From the NCBI GenBank assembly GCA_031553035.1, contig JAVBLY010000004.1, positions 1 through 64,000 on the forward strand: a DNA stretch of 64,000 bases. Direction: 5' to 3'. Made by a program: the position numbers and the translations under genes. Source of the DNA: JAVBLY01 sp031553035. GTDB taxonomy: Bacteria > Bacillota > Clostridia > Peptostreptococcales > Anaerovoracaceae. Under the pieces are notes generated by a model. It did not search any database. It saw only the letters and a list, made by a program, of their open reading frames with translations, and had not been told where the DNA came from. Positions 16,913 to 25,190 of the stretch are shown piece after piece; the first letter of the stretch is position 1; each line of letters starts with the position of its first letter.

Positions 16913-17981
16913 GATAGGAAAAACTATAAAAGTATCTATTTTTGGAGAATCTCATTCAAACGCCATAGGGGCGGTGATCGAAGGCATCCCGGCAGGGCAG
17001 GAAATCGACCTCAAAAAAATAGAGGATTTTCTTGAAAGGCGGGCTCCGGGAAGAAACGATATTTCAACTTCCAGGAAAGAACCTGATAAACCGGTAGTGC
17101 TTTCAGGAATATATGAAGGTCTAACGACAGGCACTCCCATATCTGTCATCATAGAAAACAAAGATACAAGATCAAAGGACTACGAAAAAATAAGAAGATA
17201 TCCCAGGCCCTCACACGCAGATCAAAGTGCATATGCCAAGTACGGAGATGCCCATGATATAAGGGGCGGCGGGCATTTTTCCGGCAGGCTGACTGCGCCT
17301 CTTTGTATAGCAGGTGCCATATGTCTCCAGATACTTGAAAAAAAAGGGATAAGGGTGGATGCCCATATCAGCTCCATCGGAAATATAGATGATGACAGCT
17401 TTGATCCACTTGATCCCAGTGCCGATATGCTGAAAAACAGAGAGTTTCCTGTCATCAATGAAGAAAAAGGACAGGAAATGAAAACAGAGATTTTAAATAC
17501 GAAAGGAAGGGGGGATTCTGTAGGCGGGATTGTGGAGTGCTGCATAACGGGCTTACCCGCAGGTGTCGGCGATCCTATGTTCGACGGAATAGAAAACAGT
17601 ATATCGCAAGCAGTATTCGGGATTCCTGCAGTAAAGGGCATCGAATTCGGTTCCGGCTTTGAAGGAAGCAGGATGTACGGGTCTCAGAACAACGACGAAT
17701 TTTATTATGAGGGTGATGTGGTGAAGACCAAGACCAACAACAGCGGTGGAATACTCGGCGGTATCAGCAGCGGCATGCCTGTATTGTTCAAAGTAGGTTT
17801 TAAACCGACACCGTCCATAGCCATTCAGCAGGATACCGTAGACCTGATAGAAAAAAAGAATACAAAAGTAAAAATCGAAGGGCGGCACGATCCATGTATA
17901 GTTCCCAGAGCAGTACCGTGTGTTGAAGCCGCAGCAGCAATAGTTATTTTAGACAAGATTTATGATGGACAAAGAGGATGA
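16902..17981 (+). CDS. aroC: chorismate synthase
   Basis: 359 residues from ATG 16902, ten bases after GGAAGGAG; the in-frame ATG at 16869 lies inside aroA and lacks a ribosome site. Signature segments are FGESHSNAIGAVIEGIPAG, RRAPGRNDISTSRKE, RPSHADQSAYAKYG and GGGHFSGRLTAP. Converts EPSP to chorismate, using reduced FMN, the branch point for Phe, Tyr and Trp. The FMN reductase activity is not built in, so it must come from elsewhere in the cell. Confidence 0.96.
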   Translation: MSSEIGKTIKVSIFGESHSNAIGAVIEGIPAGQEIDLKKIEDFLERRAPGRNDISTSRKEPDKPVVLSGIYEGLTTGTPISVIIENKDTRSKDYEKIRRYPRPSHADQSAYAKYGDAHDIRGGGHFSGRLTAPLCIAGAICLQILEKKGIRVDAHISSIGNIDDDSFDPLDPSADMLKNREFPVINEEKGQEMKTEILNTKGRGDSVGGIVECCITGLPAGVGDPMFDGIENSISQAVFGIPAVKGIEFGSGFEGSRMYGSQNNDEFYYEGDVVKTKTNNSGGILGGISSGMPVLFKVGFKPTPSIAIQQDTVDLIEKKNTKVKIEGRHDPCIVPRAVPCVEAAAAIVILDKIYDGQRG

Positions 17982-17986
17982 AAATA

Positions 17987-19126
17987 ATGAAAATCGAAGA
18001 CTTGAGAACAGAAATAGACAATATCGATGATGAAATATCAGAACTTTTTCAAAAGAGGATGAAAATAGCCGAGGATGTTGCTGAGTATAAGAAAGAATCT
18101 GGTAAATCTGTACTGGATAAGAGGCGGGAAAAGCAGGTACTTACCAGACTGATTGGCAATGCCGACCCTGAATACAAATACTACATAAAAACCCTGTATT
18201 CCATGATTTTCAATCTTAGCAAGTCGTACCAGAGCTCCAAGCTGATCGACGACCACAGCCTTTCCGATCTTATCAGAGAGAAAGTGAAGGCCACGAATAA
18301 TGAATTCCCGGAAGATGCAGTTGTTGCCTGTCAGGGCATTGAAGGCGCCTATTCTCAGCTGGCCGGCGAAAAACTGTTCAAATTACCTAATGTGATGTTT
18401 TTTGAAAGCTTCAATGCAGTTTTCCATGCAGTGGAAAAAGGATTGTGCAAATACGGTATCCTTCCCATCGAGAACAGTTCAAACGGCTCTGTTACTCAGG
18501 TCTACGATCTCATGAGAGAACGAAATTTCTATATCGCAAGGAGCATTTCCCTTAAAATAGACCACTGTCTTCTGGTCAAACCGGGAATGGATATTAAAAA
18601 AGTCAAAATAATCTATTCACATGAACAGGCAATAGCCCAATGCAGCAAATATCTCGAGAGTCTGAAGGATGTAGAGATAAAAATATGTGAAAATACTGCC
18701 GTAGCTGCTCAAATGGTTTCTGAAATCGATTCGGACAATGGGGCTGCCATTTCTTCCAGAGACTGCGCCGGTCTGTACGGACTTGATATCCTGGATGATA
18801 CGATCCAGAATAACGATAATAACTACACCAGGTTCATATGTATTTCCAAGGATCTTGAGATCTACCCCGGATCGGACAGGATGAGCATCATTCTTACAGT
18901 GCCTCACCGTCCGGGTACCCTGTTTGAACTGATGTCAAAGTTTGCAGCTACCGGACTTAATCTGACCAAGCTGGAAAGCCGTCCAATGAAGGGAAGAGAT
19001 TTTGAATTCATGTTCTACTTTGATTTTGAAGCAAGCGTATACTCGGAAGACGCACTGAGTCTTCTGGATGACCTTTCAGTCACCCTGGACCAGTTCAAAT
19101 TCCTTGGCAGCTATACAGAAAAATAG
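17987..19126 (+). CDS. pheA: bifunctional chorismate mutase / prephenate dehydratase (P-protein)
   Basis: 379 residues from ATG 17987. The ATG at 17978 lies too close to the AAAGAGG site, and the second ATG, nine bases after it, is better placed. Residues 1-90 are an AroQ-class chorismate mutase (LRTEIDNIDDEISELFQKR). About 110-285 is prephenate dehydratase (CQGIEGAYSQLA; LPIENSSNGSV; NNYTRFICIS with the catalytic Thr). The C-terminus is an ACT domain (RPGTLFELMSKFAATGLNLT, ESRP) that binds phenylalanine for feedback. Makes phenylpyruvate from chorismate; with tyrA next door, the operon covers both aromatic branches. Confidence 0.95.
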   Translation: MKIEDLRTEIDNIDDEISELFQKRMKIAEDVAEYKKESGKSVLDKRREKQVLTRLIGNADPEYKYYIKTLYSMIFNLSKSYQSSKLIDDHSLSDLIREKVKATNNEFPEDAVVACQGIEGAYSQLAGEKLFKLPNVMFFESFNAVFHAVEKGLCKYGILPIENSSNGSVTQVYDLMRERNFYIARSISLKIDHCLLVKPGMDIKKVKIIYSHEQAIAQCSKYLESLKDVEIKICENTAVAAQMVSEIDSDNGAAISSRDCAGLYGLDILDDTIQNNDNNYTRFICISKDLEIYPGSDRMSIILTVPHRPGTLFELMSKFAATGLNLTKLESRPMKGRDFEFMFYFDFEASVYSEDALSLLDDLSVTLDQFKFLGSYTEK

Positions 19127-19137
19127 GAGAAAAAAAC

Positions 19138-20418
19138 ATGAAATTCGGCCTGATAGGAAAAAAGCTGGGACACAGCTGGTCAAAGGAGATACACGGTAAG
19201 CTGTATGATTATGATTACGACATGATCGAGCTTGACGAGGATGAATTCAGCTCGTTTATGCTGGATAATAACTATGACGGCTTTAATATAACCATTCCAT
19301 ACAAAAAAAAGGCAGCATCTTTATGCTCTTATCTTTCTCTTTCAGCAAGACTCACGGGCAGTGTAAACACTGTCATATATGACAAGGACGGCAGCCTTAT
19401 GGGCTATAACACCGACCTATTCGGGTTTGGCTACCTTTGCTCTTTTTCTGATATCCATATAAAAGGGAAAAAAATCATGATCCTTGGAGACGGTGGCACC
19501 AGCGATACTGTAAATGCGGCAGTCACTGATATGATGGCATTTGATGTAAAGGTGATATCCAGGAACGGCCTCAATACATATGAAGATTTAAGCCGATTCA
19601 AAGCTACACAGGTGGTCATCAATACAACACCTGTAGGAACTTATCCGGATAACTATAATAAGATTATTGACATTGATATGCTTCCCGAATGTGAGGCAGT
19701 CATAGATGTTATCTATAACCCAATGAGAACACCTATAATAGAAGATGCCATAGAAAAGGGGATAAAAAACGCAAACGGATTCCCTATGCTCATCGCCCAG
19801 GCAAAATACGCGGGGCAGCTTTTTTTGAGGGAAAAGGATGCACTGGATGAAAGATTTTTTGATGACAGAGATGAAAAGATCGCTGAAGTTTTTAAAGATA
19901 TAACATCATCATTAGCTAACATCGTACTTATCGGGATGCCCGGAAGCGGCAAGACAGTTATTGGCGAGGCAATAGCAAGAATAACAGGAAGAGAGCATAT
20001 CGATATCGATGATGAAATTGAAAAGACCGAAGGAATGAGTGTACCTGACATATTCAGCACCCACGGAGAGGCATATTTCAGAAAAAAAGAATTCGAAATG
20101 ATGAGAGATATCTGTAAAATGAATAATCTCATCATAACTCCCGGCGGAGGTTCGGTTCTTGACTATGATAATATCAGAGCAATGAAACAAAACGGCATAA
20201 TCATATGGATCAAGAGAGATTTGACAGAGCTGGACATGGGGAATCGTCCTTTGTCAAAAGACATGGGCGCCCTGAAAAAAATATACGCCGAAAGAAAAGA
20301 GATATATAATAGCAGCTGTGATATAAAGATCGACAATGACGGTAGTACAGATGATGTGGTGTTTTCGCTCATGGATCAATTAAAATCATACACAGATAAA
20401 AACGGAGGCTTCAAATGA
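19138..20418 (+). CDS. aroE-aroK: shikimate dehydrogenase - shikimate kinase fusion
   Basis: 426 residues, two enzymes in one chain. Residues 1-250 are AroE: LIGKKLGHSWSKEIH binds shikimate, FNITIPYKKKA carries the catalytic Lys, and ILGDGGTSDTVNAA is a variant of the NADP loop (Gly-Gly-Thr-Ser in place of the usual GGAxxA). Residues about 258-426 are shikimate kinase: LIGMPGSGKTVIGEA is the P-loop, IDIDDEIEKTEG binds shikimate, and TPGGGSVLD and NRPLSK follow. Catalyses two successive steps, reduction of 3-dehydroshikimate and phosphorylation of shikimate. GGAG precedes the start 11 bases after pheA. The fusion is unusual; the two genes are normally separate. Confidence 0.95.
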   Translation: MKFGLIGKKLGHSWSKEIHGKLYDYDYDMIELDEDEFSSFMLDNNYDGFNITIPYKKKAASLCSYLSLSARLTGSVNTVIYDKDGSLMGYNTDLFGFGYLCSFSDIHIKGKKIMILGDGGTSDTVNAAVTDMMAFDVKVISRNGLNTYEDLSRFKATQVVINTTPVGTYPDNYNKIIDIDMLPECEAVIDVIYNPMRTPIIEDAIEKGIKNANGFPMLIAQAKYAGQLFLREKDALDERFFDDRDEKIAEVFKDITSSLANIVLIGMPGSGKTVIGEAIARITGREHIDIDDEIEKTEGMSVPDIFSTHGEAYFRKKEFEMMRDICKMNNLIITPGGGSVLDYDNIRAMKQNGIIIWIKRDLTELDMGNRPLSKDMGALKKIYAERKEIYNSSCDIKIDNDGSTDDVVFSLMDQLKSYTDKNGGFK

Positions 20419-20855
20419 AATTACTAGTGATCAACGGCCCCAACCTGAATATGCTGGGCATAAGAGAACCGGATATATACGGCAAGGAAACATATGATGA
20501 TCTAGTCAAGTTCATCGAAGATAAATGCCGGAATGAGAATGTCGATGTTGAAGTCTTCCAATCCAATCATGAAGGCGAAATCGTAACTAAAATGCAGGAT
20601 GCTTACGGTAATTTTGAAGGCATTATCATCAATCCTGCAGCATATACCCATACAAGCATCGCAATATTGGATGCACTGAAAGCAGTTGATATCCCAGCTG
20701 TGGAAGTACATCTCTCCCATGTCAATGAAAGAGAAGACTTCAGGAAAATATCATATGCGGGAATGGCATGTGAGAAAACTATTGCCGGGAAAGGTTTCGA
20801 GGGATATGCTGAGGCCATAGATTATTTTATTAACATTTCCATGATCAAGAAATAA
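20415..20855 (+). CDS. aroQ: type II 3-dehydroquinate dehydratase
   Basis: 146 residues, the standard size of type II dehydroquinases. INGPNLNMLGIREPDIYG opens the protein and carries the active-site loop. FQSNHEGEIVTKMQ, IINPAAYTHTSIAILDAL and EVHLSHVNERE (catalytic His and substrate contacts) complete the family pattern. Removes water from 3-dehydroquinate. Its ATG overlaps the aroE-aroK stop, and a terminator follows, so this is the last gene of the operon. Confidence 0.96.
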   Translation: MKLLVINGPNLNMLGIREPDIYGKETYDDLVKFIEDKCRNENVDVEVFQSNHEGEIVTKMQDAYGNFEGIIINPAAYTHTSIAILDALKAVDIPAVEVHLSHVNEREDFRKISYAGMACEKTIAGKGFEGYAEAIDYFINISMIKK

Positions 20856-20874
20856 TAATTTCAAATTAATAGGT

Positions 20875-20922
20875 ATGCAAGAAAAACGACCGAATCCTGT
20901 CCCAAAATTGAGGGAGTGTGGT
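20875..20922. repeat. TGTCCCAAAA repeat, copy B
   Basis: ATGCAAGAAAAA, then TGTCCCAAAATTGAGGGAG and TGTGGT ending at 20922. It matches copy A at 6670-6720 and forms an inverted pair with 21012-21036. Confidence 0.6.
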
Positions 20923-20924
20923 TA

Positions 20925-20957
20925 ATGAAGCTTCCAAATTGGTGGCTTTTTTCTATT
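20925..20957 (+). terminator. terminator of the aro operon
   Basis: AAGCTTCC-type left arm (from 20928) pairs imperfectly with TTGGTGGCTT, followed by a T-run at about 20945-20951. It is nested inside a larger inverted repeat (20898-20922 with 21012-21036), so the whole region can fold as one long stem. Confidence 0.6.
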
Positions 20958-21011
20958 ATCATGTATTATCGTCCATTGTTTGAGGACATGCTGGAAAATC
21001 CAATAAAAAAG

Positions 21012-21050
21012 ACCACATTCCCTCGTTTTTGGGACACAAAACCTTAAGAA
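21012..21050. repeat. TGTCCCAAAA repeat, copy C (inverted)
   Basis: 21012-21036 is the near-perfect reverse complement of 20898-20922 (two or three mismatches in 25). It lies between the aro terminator and the convergent transporter gene. Confidence 0.6.
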
Positions 21051-21065
21051 AAGTTGCACATGTGT

Positions 21066-22694
21066 TTAATCTCTGTCTTTTCGAGGCAGTACAATGATTG
21101 CAATCAGCGCGGCGATAGCTGCAACGCCTACCATAACCAGCATGATATGTGATATGGATATATCCATGGACTGTACAAGTGCATTTTTCGCACTTGTAAT
21201 TTCCTCAGGCGTCAATTGCGGAAGTTGAGCTTTGCCTGTTTTCATCTGATCCACAAGCGTTGTCAGTTTTTCTCCCAGCTCCTGCTGTGACATCCCATGA
21301 GTTTCCGGAATGCTTTTTTCTATTCGTGTGAATAAAGTGTCTCTGAGACCAGAAAGGAGCAATGTCCCAGTAACGGCAGTCCCTATAGAAGATGCCAAAC
21401 TGTTGGCCGTTGTCAGCGTCCCGGAAGCCTGAGTTGCCAGATTACGAGGTTCACTTGAAAGAGCGATATTATTTGACGGACTCATCATACAGCCGATTCC
21501 TGCTCCTAAGATCATGATGGCAGGAAGAAGATCCAGACCGCTGATAAGATTTTCCGAAGAAAAAATAAAATACATAAACAGTCCGCCGATTACCAGAAGA
21601 CATGCACCTATGAATATGACTATCCTTGCGCTTAATTTTGCAACTATTTTAGTCACTGTCAGAGCCATGATGAACAGGGAAAGAGAGAAGGGTAGCAGAC
21701 TCATTCCTGTTTCAAGAGGTGTATAGCCAGATGTGATCTGAAGATAAATTGGCAGAACAAAAAGAAATCCGACCATTGCGAAACCGTTGAAAAAGCGAAT
21801 GGTCAGTGCACCCACATAGTCTTTGCTCTTAAATAGGTCCAAATCGATCAGCATGCTCAGGCCCTTTTTTCGGGCATGGAAAAGCCATATGATGAGGGCC
21901 GCACCTAATATGATCCCCAGAACCAATAAAATTGCTGTGATCGATATATTTTCAAAATCAAGGCTACTTATGGAAAAGGCTTTGCGTGCTGTTATCCAGC
22001 CGTACTCTTTGGCCAGAAGCATTCCCACTATTATCGATGACAGGCTGAGCATGAAAAGTATGGTTCCCTGCAGATCGAACCTGGCATTTTTATTGGGCTT
22101 CGGCAGTTTTATCTTTGTAAGATTTCTGATACGCAGCAGTATAACTACGGCAACAATGACTTCAAGCAAGAATACGAATCGCCAGTTCAAGTATGTTGCT
22201 ATTGCTCCGCCCAGAAGCGGACCTATAGCCATTGTGACCGATGCAACTGCGGAATTGATGGCTAGAGCTCTTGCTCTGGAATTTCCCGAATATGCAAATG
22301 TGAGCAGTGACAACATAGTGGGCATGGTCACCGATGCTCCGATGCCCATGACAACAGAGAACCCTATCAAAAGCATCATGCCGTTTGCCGCAAAGAAAAC
22401 TATAAGTGCTCCGATTCCATATAATGATGTACCGACGAAGAATATCTTTTTTGCTCCGAATCGATCTGCCAGACGTGTCCCCGGAAGCATACAAACTGCC
22501 ATGACAAGGGCATATAGGGAAATGACCGCCTGCACCATAGAGATCGTGATACCAAGATCATTTACTACATCTGTAATTGCTACGTTTATGCAGGTATTGG
22601 ACAGAATCATAAGAAAAGGCACCATAGCCAGTACACTCAGTACCTGCCATTTCCCTTTTTGCGATTCGTTATTTTTCACATTCTGATCGTCCAT
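21066..22694 (-). CDS. MFS multidrug efflux transporter, DHA2 (14-TM) family
   Basis: 542 residues from ATG 22694, with CGGAG seven bases ahead; the TTG one codon earlier is too close. Fourteen predicted membrane segments. The loop 2-3 motif GTRLADRFGAKKIF is the MFS motif A, and SAVASVTMAIGPLLGGAI is the antiporter motif C of drug/H+ exporters such as QacA and EmrB. A long extracellular loop (about 445-500) lies before the last helix. Likely exports lipophilic drugs or cations using the proton gradient. No regulator gene is adjacent. Confidence 0.9.
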   Translation of the reverse strand: MDDQNVKNNESQKGKWQVLSVLAMVPFLMILSNTCINVAITDVVNDLGITISMVQAVISLYALVMAVCMLPGTRLADRFGAKKIFFVGTSLYGIGALIVFFAANGMMLLIGFSVVMGIGASVTMPTMLSLLTFAYSGNSRARALAINSAVASVTMAIGPLLGGAIATYLNWRFVFLLEVIVAVVILLRIRNLTKIKLPKPNKNARFDLQGTILFMLSLSSIIVGMLLAKEYGWITARKAFSISSLDFENISITAILLVLGIILGAALIIWLFHARKKGLSMLIDLDLFKSKDYVGALTIRFFNGFAMVGFLFVLPIYLQITSGYTPLETGMSLLPFSLSLFIMALTVTKIVAKLSARIVIFIGACLLVIGGLFMYFIFSSENLISGLDLLPAIMILGAGIGCMMSPSNNIALSSEPRNLATQASGTLTTANSLASSIGTAVTGTLLLSGLRDTLFTRIEKSIPETHGMSQQELGEKLTTLVDQMKTGKAQLPQLTPEEITSAKNALVQSMDISISHIMLVMVGVAAIAALIAIIVLPRKDRD

Positions 22695-22719
22695 CAAAAG
22701 TCTCCGTTTAAGTTGATAT

Positions 22720-22758
22720 AAAAAACAAGAGCATATCTCACAGGATACACTCTTGCAT
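22720..22758 (-). terminator. terminator after the HdeD-like gene
   Basis: On the minus strand CAAGAGTGTATC pairs with GATATGCTCTTG (two weak pairs), followed by TTTTTTAT. Confidence 0.65.
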
Positions 22759-22774
22759 GTTTACGTGAATATGG

Positions 22775-23365
22775 TCAGTGTTTTTTGGCATGATGACCGG
22801 AAGCTGCTTCTGCAAAGAACGCTATTCCGAATACTATCAGATATACTCCAAGTATTATTGTTACAGCCATGGATGAGCCTAACGGCATGAATATGAATGC
22901 AAATCCTAAAAGCAGATTGATGATGCCGCTTGCCAGCATCCAGCCTGCACCCTGAGCGCCGGATCTTTTAATAGGGCCGTAGGCTGTTATCTGCATGATC
23001 CCGCCTGTAATGGCCATGAATGCAAGCATGAACATAAATGTATAAGCCATATCCATGGGCCCACCGAATATAAGCAGTAAACCCAGAATAGTAAAAATGA
23101 TACCGTTTGCCAAGGTCCATCCGTGTTTTTGTTCATGAGGTGTTTTTGCATACGCTATTATCTGATAAATCCCGTAAACTATGAAGCCGCCTGACGCTAT
23201 GTACATGATAACTACGCTGGTTCCCATTGGCACGACCAATAGTAATATTCCCAATATTATGAGAATGATTGAAACGATGATACCTGCTACTCTGTTTCCT
23301 CTTGTCGCTTGTCTAGTCATATCTCCAAAGTTTGATCCATTAAAGTTGTTTGTGGTATTTGCCAT
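22775..23365 (-). CDS. HdeD-like membrane protein (DUF308)
   Basis: 196 residues with six predicted membrane helices in three tandem hairpin repeats (IILIILGILLLVVP, IIFTILGLLLIFGG and LLLGFAFIFMPLG each carry the ILGxLLL pattern). This repeat is typical of the DUF308/HdeD family, first known from acid-resistance loci of enteric bacteria. Precise function is unknown. GGGGGA lies ahead of the ATG. Lies upstream of the MFS exporter on the same strand but has its own terminator. Confidence 0.85.
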   Translation of the reverse strand: MANTTNNFNGSNFGDMTRQATRGNRVAGIIVSIILIILGILLLVVPMGTSVVIMYIASGGFIVYGIYQIIAYAKTPHEQKHGWTLANGIIFTILGLLLIFGGPMDMAYTFMFMLAFMAITGGIMQITAYGPIKRSGAQGAGWMLASGIINLLLGFAFIFMPLGSSMAVTIILGVYLIVFGIAFFAEAASGHHAKKH

Positions 23366-23387
23366 GATGATTCCCCCTTATTAGGTA

Positions 23388-23430
23388 CAATACATTAGTT
23401 AGTTAACTATACTTACCACGTTTTGTATTG
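23388..23430. promoter_or_regulatory. operator-like palindromes between HdeD-like and VOC genes
   Basis: TAGTTAACTA (23400-23409) is a perfect 10-bp palindrome, nested between CAATAC (23388) and GTATTG (23425). It lies in the divergent promoter region and looks like a repressor site. Confidence 0.35.
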
Positions 23431-23532
23431 CATTAAACATTATAAGTTACTAATGACTGTTGTTTTGAGATTTTGCATGCTATATAATCAAGCGATAGAA
23501 ATCAAGCGCTAATGCACTTAAGGAGGTGTATC

Positions 23533-23964
23533 ATGATCAAGAATTTTTCACTGTTTTTAAATTTCAACGGAAACTGCCGGGAGGCTTTAGACTTTTATGT
23601 AAAACTATTCGAATCCGAAGTGCAGGATCTCATGACATACGGGGATATGCCGCCTGATCCCGATTTCCCTATTGAAGATGCTGACAAAGACAAGATTTTA
23701 TACAGCAATATACCTATATATGGATCTAACATCATGTTCTGTGACGTGCCGTCGGGCATGCCGGTAACCATAGGAGACAATATCAGTCCAACTCTTGGGG
23801 CAGACGACAAGGATGAGCTAAAGCGCATTTTCGACGGACTTGCTGGTGAAGGGGAGATTCTCATGCCACTTGAGAAAACGTTCTGGAGCGAACTTTACGG
23901 AATGGTCCGGGATAAATTCGGCGTGATCTGGCAGGTTTCCCATATAGGGGAAAATATGAAATAA
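23533..23964 (+). CDS. VOC family protein (PhnB/glyoxalase fold)
   Basis: 143 residues from ATG 23533, seven bases after AGGAGGTG; an earlier in-frame ATG at 23512 precedes this ribosome site. FLNFNGNCREALDFYVKLF at the N-terminus and FWSELYGMVRDKFGVIWQV at the C-terminus are the usual two marks of PhnB-like proteins of the vicinal oxygen chelate superfamily. These often bind small molecules or metals, and some confer resistance to antibiotics. The substrate cannot be read from sequence. Confidence 0.88.
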   Translation: MIKNFSLFLNFNGNCREALDFYVKLFESEVQDLMTYGDMPPDPDFPIEDADKDKILYSNIPIYGSNIMFCDVPSGMPVTIGDNISPTLGADDKDELKRIFDGLAGEGEILMPLEKTFWSELYGMVRDKFGVIWQVSHIGENMK

Positions 23965-23987
23965 CATTCTTATATTATTTAGAAGCG

Positions 23988-24013
23988 CGACAAGGAAGCA
24001 CGACAAGGAAGCA
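23988..24013. repeat. 13-bp tandem repeat
   Basis: CGACAAGGAAGCA occurs twice head to tail (23988-24000 and 24001-24013), just after the VOC gene and before the hairpin cluster. Confidence 0.7.
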
Positions 24014-24016
24014 CGA

Positions 24017-24071
24017 TGACAAACTCTCACTGAAGTCCTCATTTCATCTATTGCAGTGAGAGTTTTTGTCA
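24017..24071 (+). terminator. terminator-like hairpin after the VOC gene
   Basis: TGACAAACTCTCACTG (24017-24032) pairs with CAGTGAGAG-TTTTTGTCA (24054-24071). It is the first member of the AGTGAGAG/AGTGACAG hairpin family of this intergenic region. Confidence 0.6.
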
Positions 24072-24093
24072 CGGCAAAGGATTTCCACTTGGG

Positions 24094-24215
24094 TTAGTGA
24101 CAGTTTTTCTGAAAACTAAAAAATAAACTGTCACTAAAATAGGAAAAAACACTTCAATAGTGAGAGTTTACTGTCACTATATGGTATTTTCAACCTAAAC
24201 TAGTGACACTTTTTA
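24094..24215. repeat. cluster of AGTGACAG/AGTGAGAG hairpin repeats (cluster 1)
   Basis: TTAGTGACAGTTT (24094-24106) is the exact reverse complement of 24125-24137. ATAGTGAGAG (24157-24166) pairs with CTGTCACTAT (24171-24180) across TTTA. A further copy, CTAGTGACACTTTTT, lies near 24200. The 24-nt hairpin at 24157-24180 recurs at 44714-44737 with only the loop changed. The gap 23965-24435 holds no gene; the rest (24216-24348) is AT-rich DNA where I see nothing clear. Confidence 0.7.
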
Positions 24216-24348
24216 TTTGACGGCAAGTCCAAATGAATTATTGCATAATGGAACGGCTTTGTATATACTCTGACAGGCTTCTGAACATGTAGATTTTATT
24301 AATTTAAATTGATTAAATATTTTTAATATTAGCAATTCGATTTATCAC

Positions 24349-24377
24349 TGGATATCGTGCCCATACATCACTATAAT
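24349..24377 (+). promoter_or_regulatory. probable urease operon promoter
   Basis: TGGATA (24349-24354), 17-bp spacer, TATAAT (24372-24377), 59 bases ahead of ureA. No NikR-like operator is evident. Confidence 0.5.
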
Positions 24378-24435
24378 ATATATAAATACATGGAAAACAG
24401 TACACATATCAAACGCACCGAAAGGAGAGCATATC

Positions 24436-24792
24436 ATGCGATTAACCCAAAAGGAAATAGAGCGGCTTACCATATTCAATGTGGCTGAAATAGCACGGCG
24501 CAGGTGGAAACGAGGTCTCAGACTTAATTATGTGGAGGCTGTTGCCATTATATGCGACGAGCTGCTGGAGCGCGCCAGAGACGGAGAAAGCACTCTTGCC
24601 GAACTTATCGATATTGGCTCCAGAATAATCACAGAGGAAGATGTCATGGAAGGCACGGCAGCTTTGATGCCGCAGGTCCAGCTTGAAGTGATGCTCAGAG
24701 ACGGCAATAAACTTTTGTCCGTGCATGAGCCCATCAGACTGGAAAAAAGAAGCGAGGGAATCCAATTCGAAGATCTCGTTTCCATGGTATAA
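24436..24792 (+). CDS. ureA: urease subunit gamma
   Basis: 118 residues, about 18 longer than the usual 100-residue UreA because of a C-terminal extension after HEPI ([18 protein letters not shown]). [36 protein letters not shown] and [20 protein letters not shown] are the standard gamma-subunit landmarks. It is one of three structural chains of the nickel enzyme that splits urea to ammonia and carbon dioxide. GAAAGGAG precedes the start. First gene of ureABCEFGD. Confidence 0.96.
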   Translation: MRLTQKEIERLTIFNVAEIARRRWKRGLRLNYVEAVAIICDELLERARDGESTLAELIDIGSRIITEEDVMEGTAALMPQVQLEVMLRDGNKLLSVHEPIRLEKRSEGIQFEDLVSMV

Positions 24793-24812
24793 GGTATAGG
24801 AGGCAGCACATT

Positions 24813-25190
24813 ATGAAATATGAAATAGGTGAAATAATATTCGCCGACGGCGATATTGAAATAAACAAAGACAAAGATACCATAGATCTCATCGTAAACA
24901 ATACAGGTGACCGGACCATCCAGGTCTGCTCTCACTTTCATTTTTTTGAATCAAATAAGGCACTTGATTTTGATCGGGAAAAGGCTTATGGCATGCGTCT
25001 TGATATACCCTCGGGAAATGCAGTCAGATTTGAGCCCGGTGAAGATAAAAGAGTTACTCTCATACCATACGGTGGAGATCGGATCGTTACAGGTTTTGCA
25101 GGCTTTACCATGGGGCAGCTGGATGACCCAAAGGTCAAGGAAAATGCAATGGAAAATATGAAGAAAGTAGTCGACGGAGGTGAGAAGTAA
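24813..25190 (+). CDS. ureB: urease subunit beta
   Basis: 125 residues. [28 protein letters not shown] is the UreB signature region, although cut by a few substitutions (VCSHFHF for the usual VGSHYHF). [23 protein letters not shown] and [12 protein letters not shown] follow. A short C-terminal tail is extra. It packs on the alpha subunit to complete the trimer. Stop and ureC start share one base. Confidence 0.95.
   Translation: MKYEIGEIIFADGDIEINKDKDTIDLIVNNTGDRTIQVCSHFHFFESNKALDFDREKAYGMRLDIPSGNAVRFEPGEDKRVTLIPYGGDRIVTGFAGFTMGQLDDPKVKENAMENMKKVVDGGEK

Noticed and set aside
21823..22686. Long open frame (287 codons) on the + strand opposite the MFS gene
   Set aside because: It lies entirely within the transporter gene on the other strand, has no ribosome site and its translation is a typical shadow rich in Ser, Ile and Met.
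24090..24215. CRISPR array
   Set aside because: The repeats are short inverted hairpins with irregular spacing and no conserved long direct repeat, and no cas gene is present.
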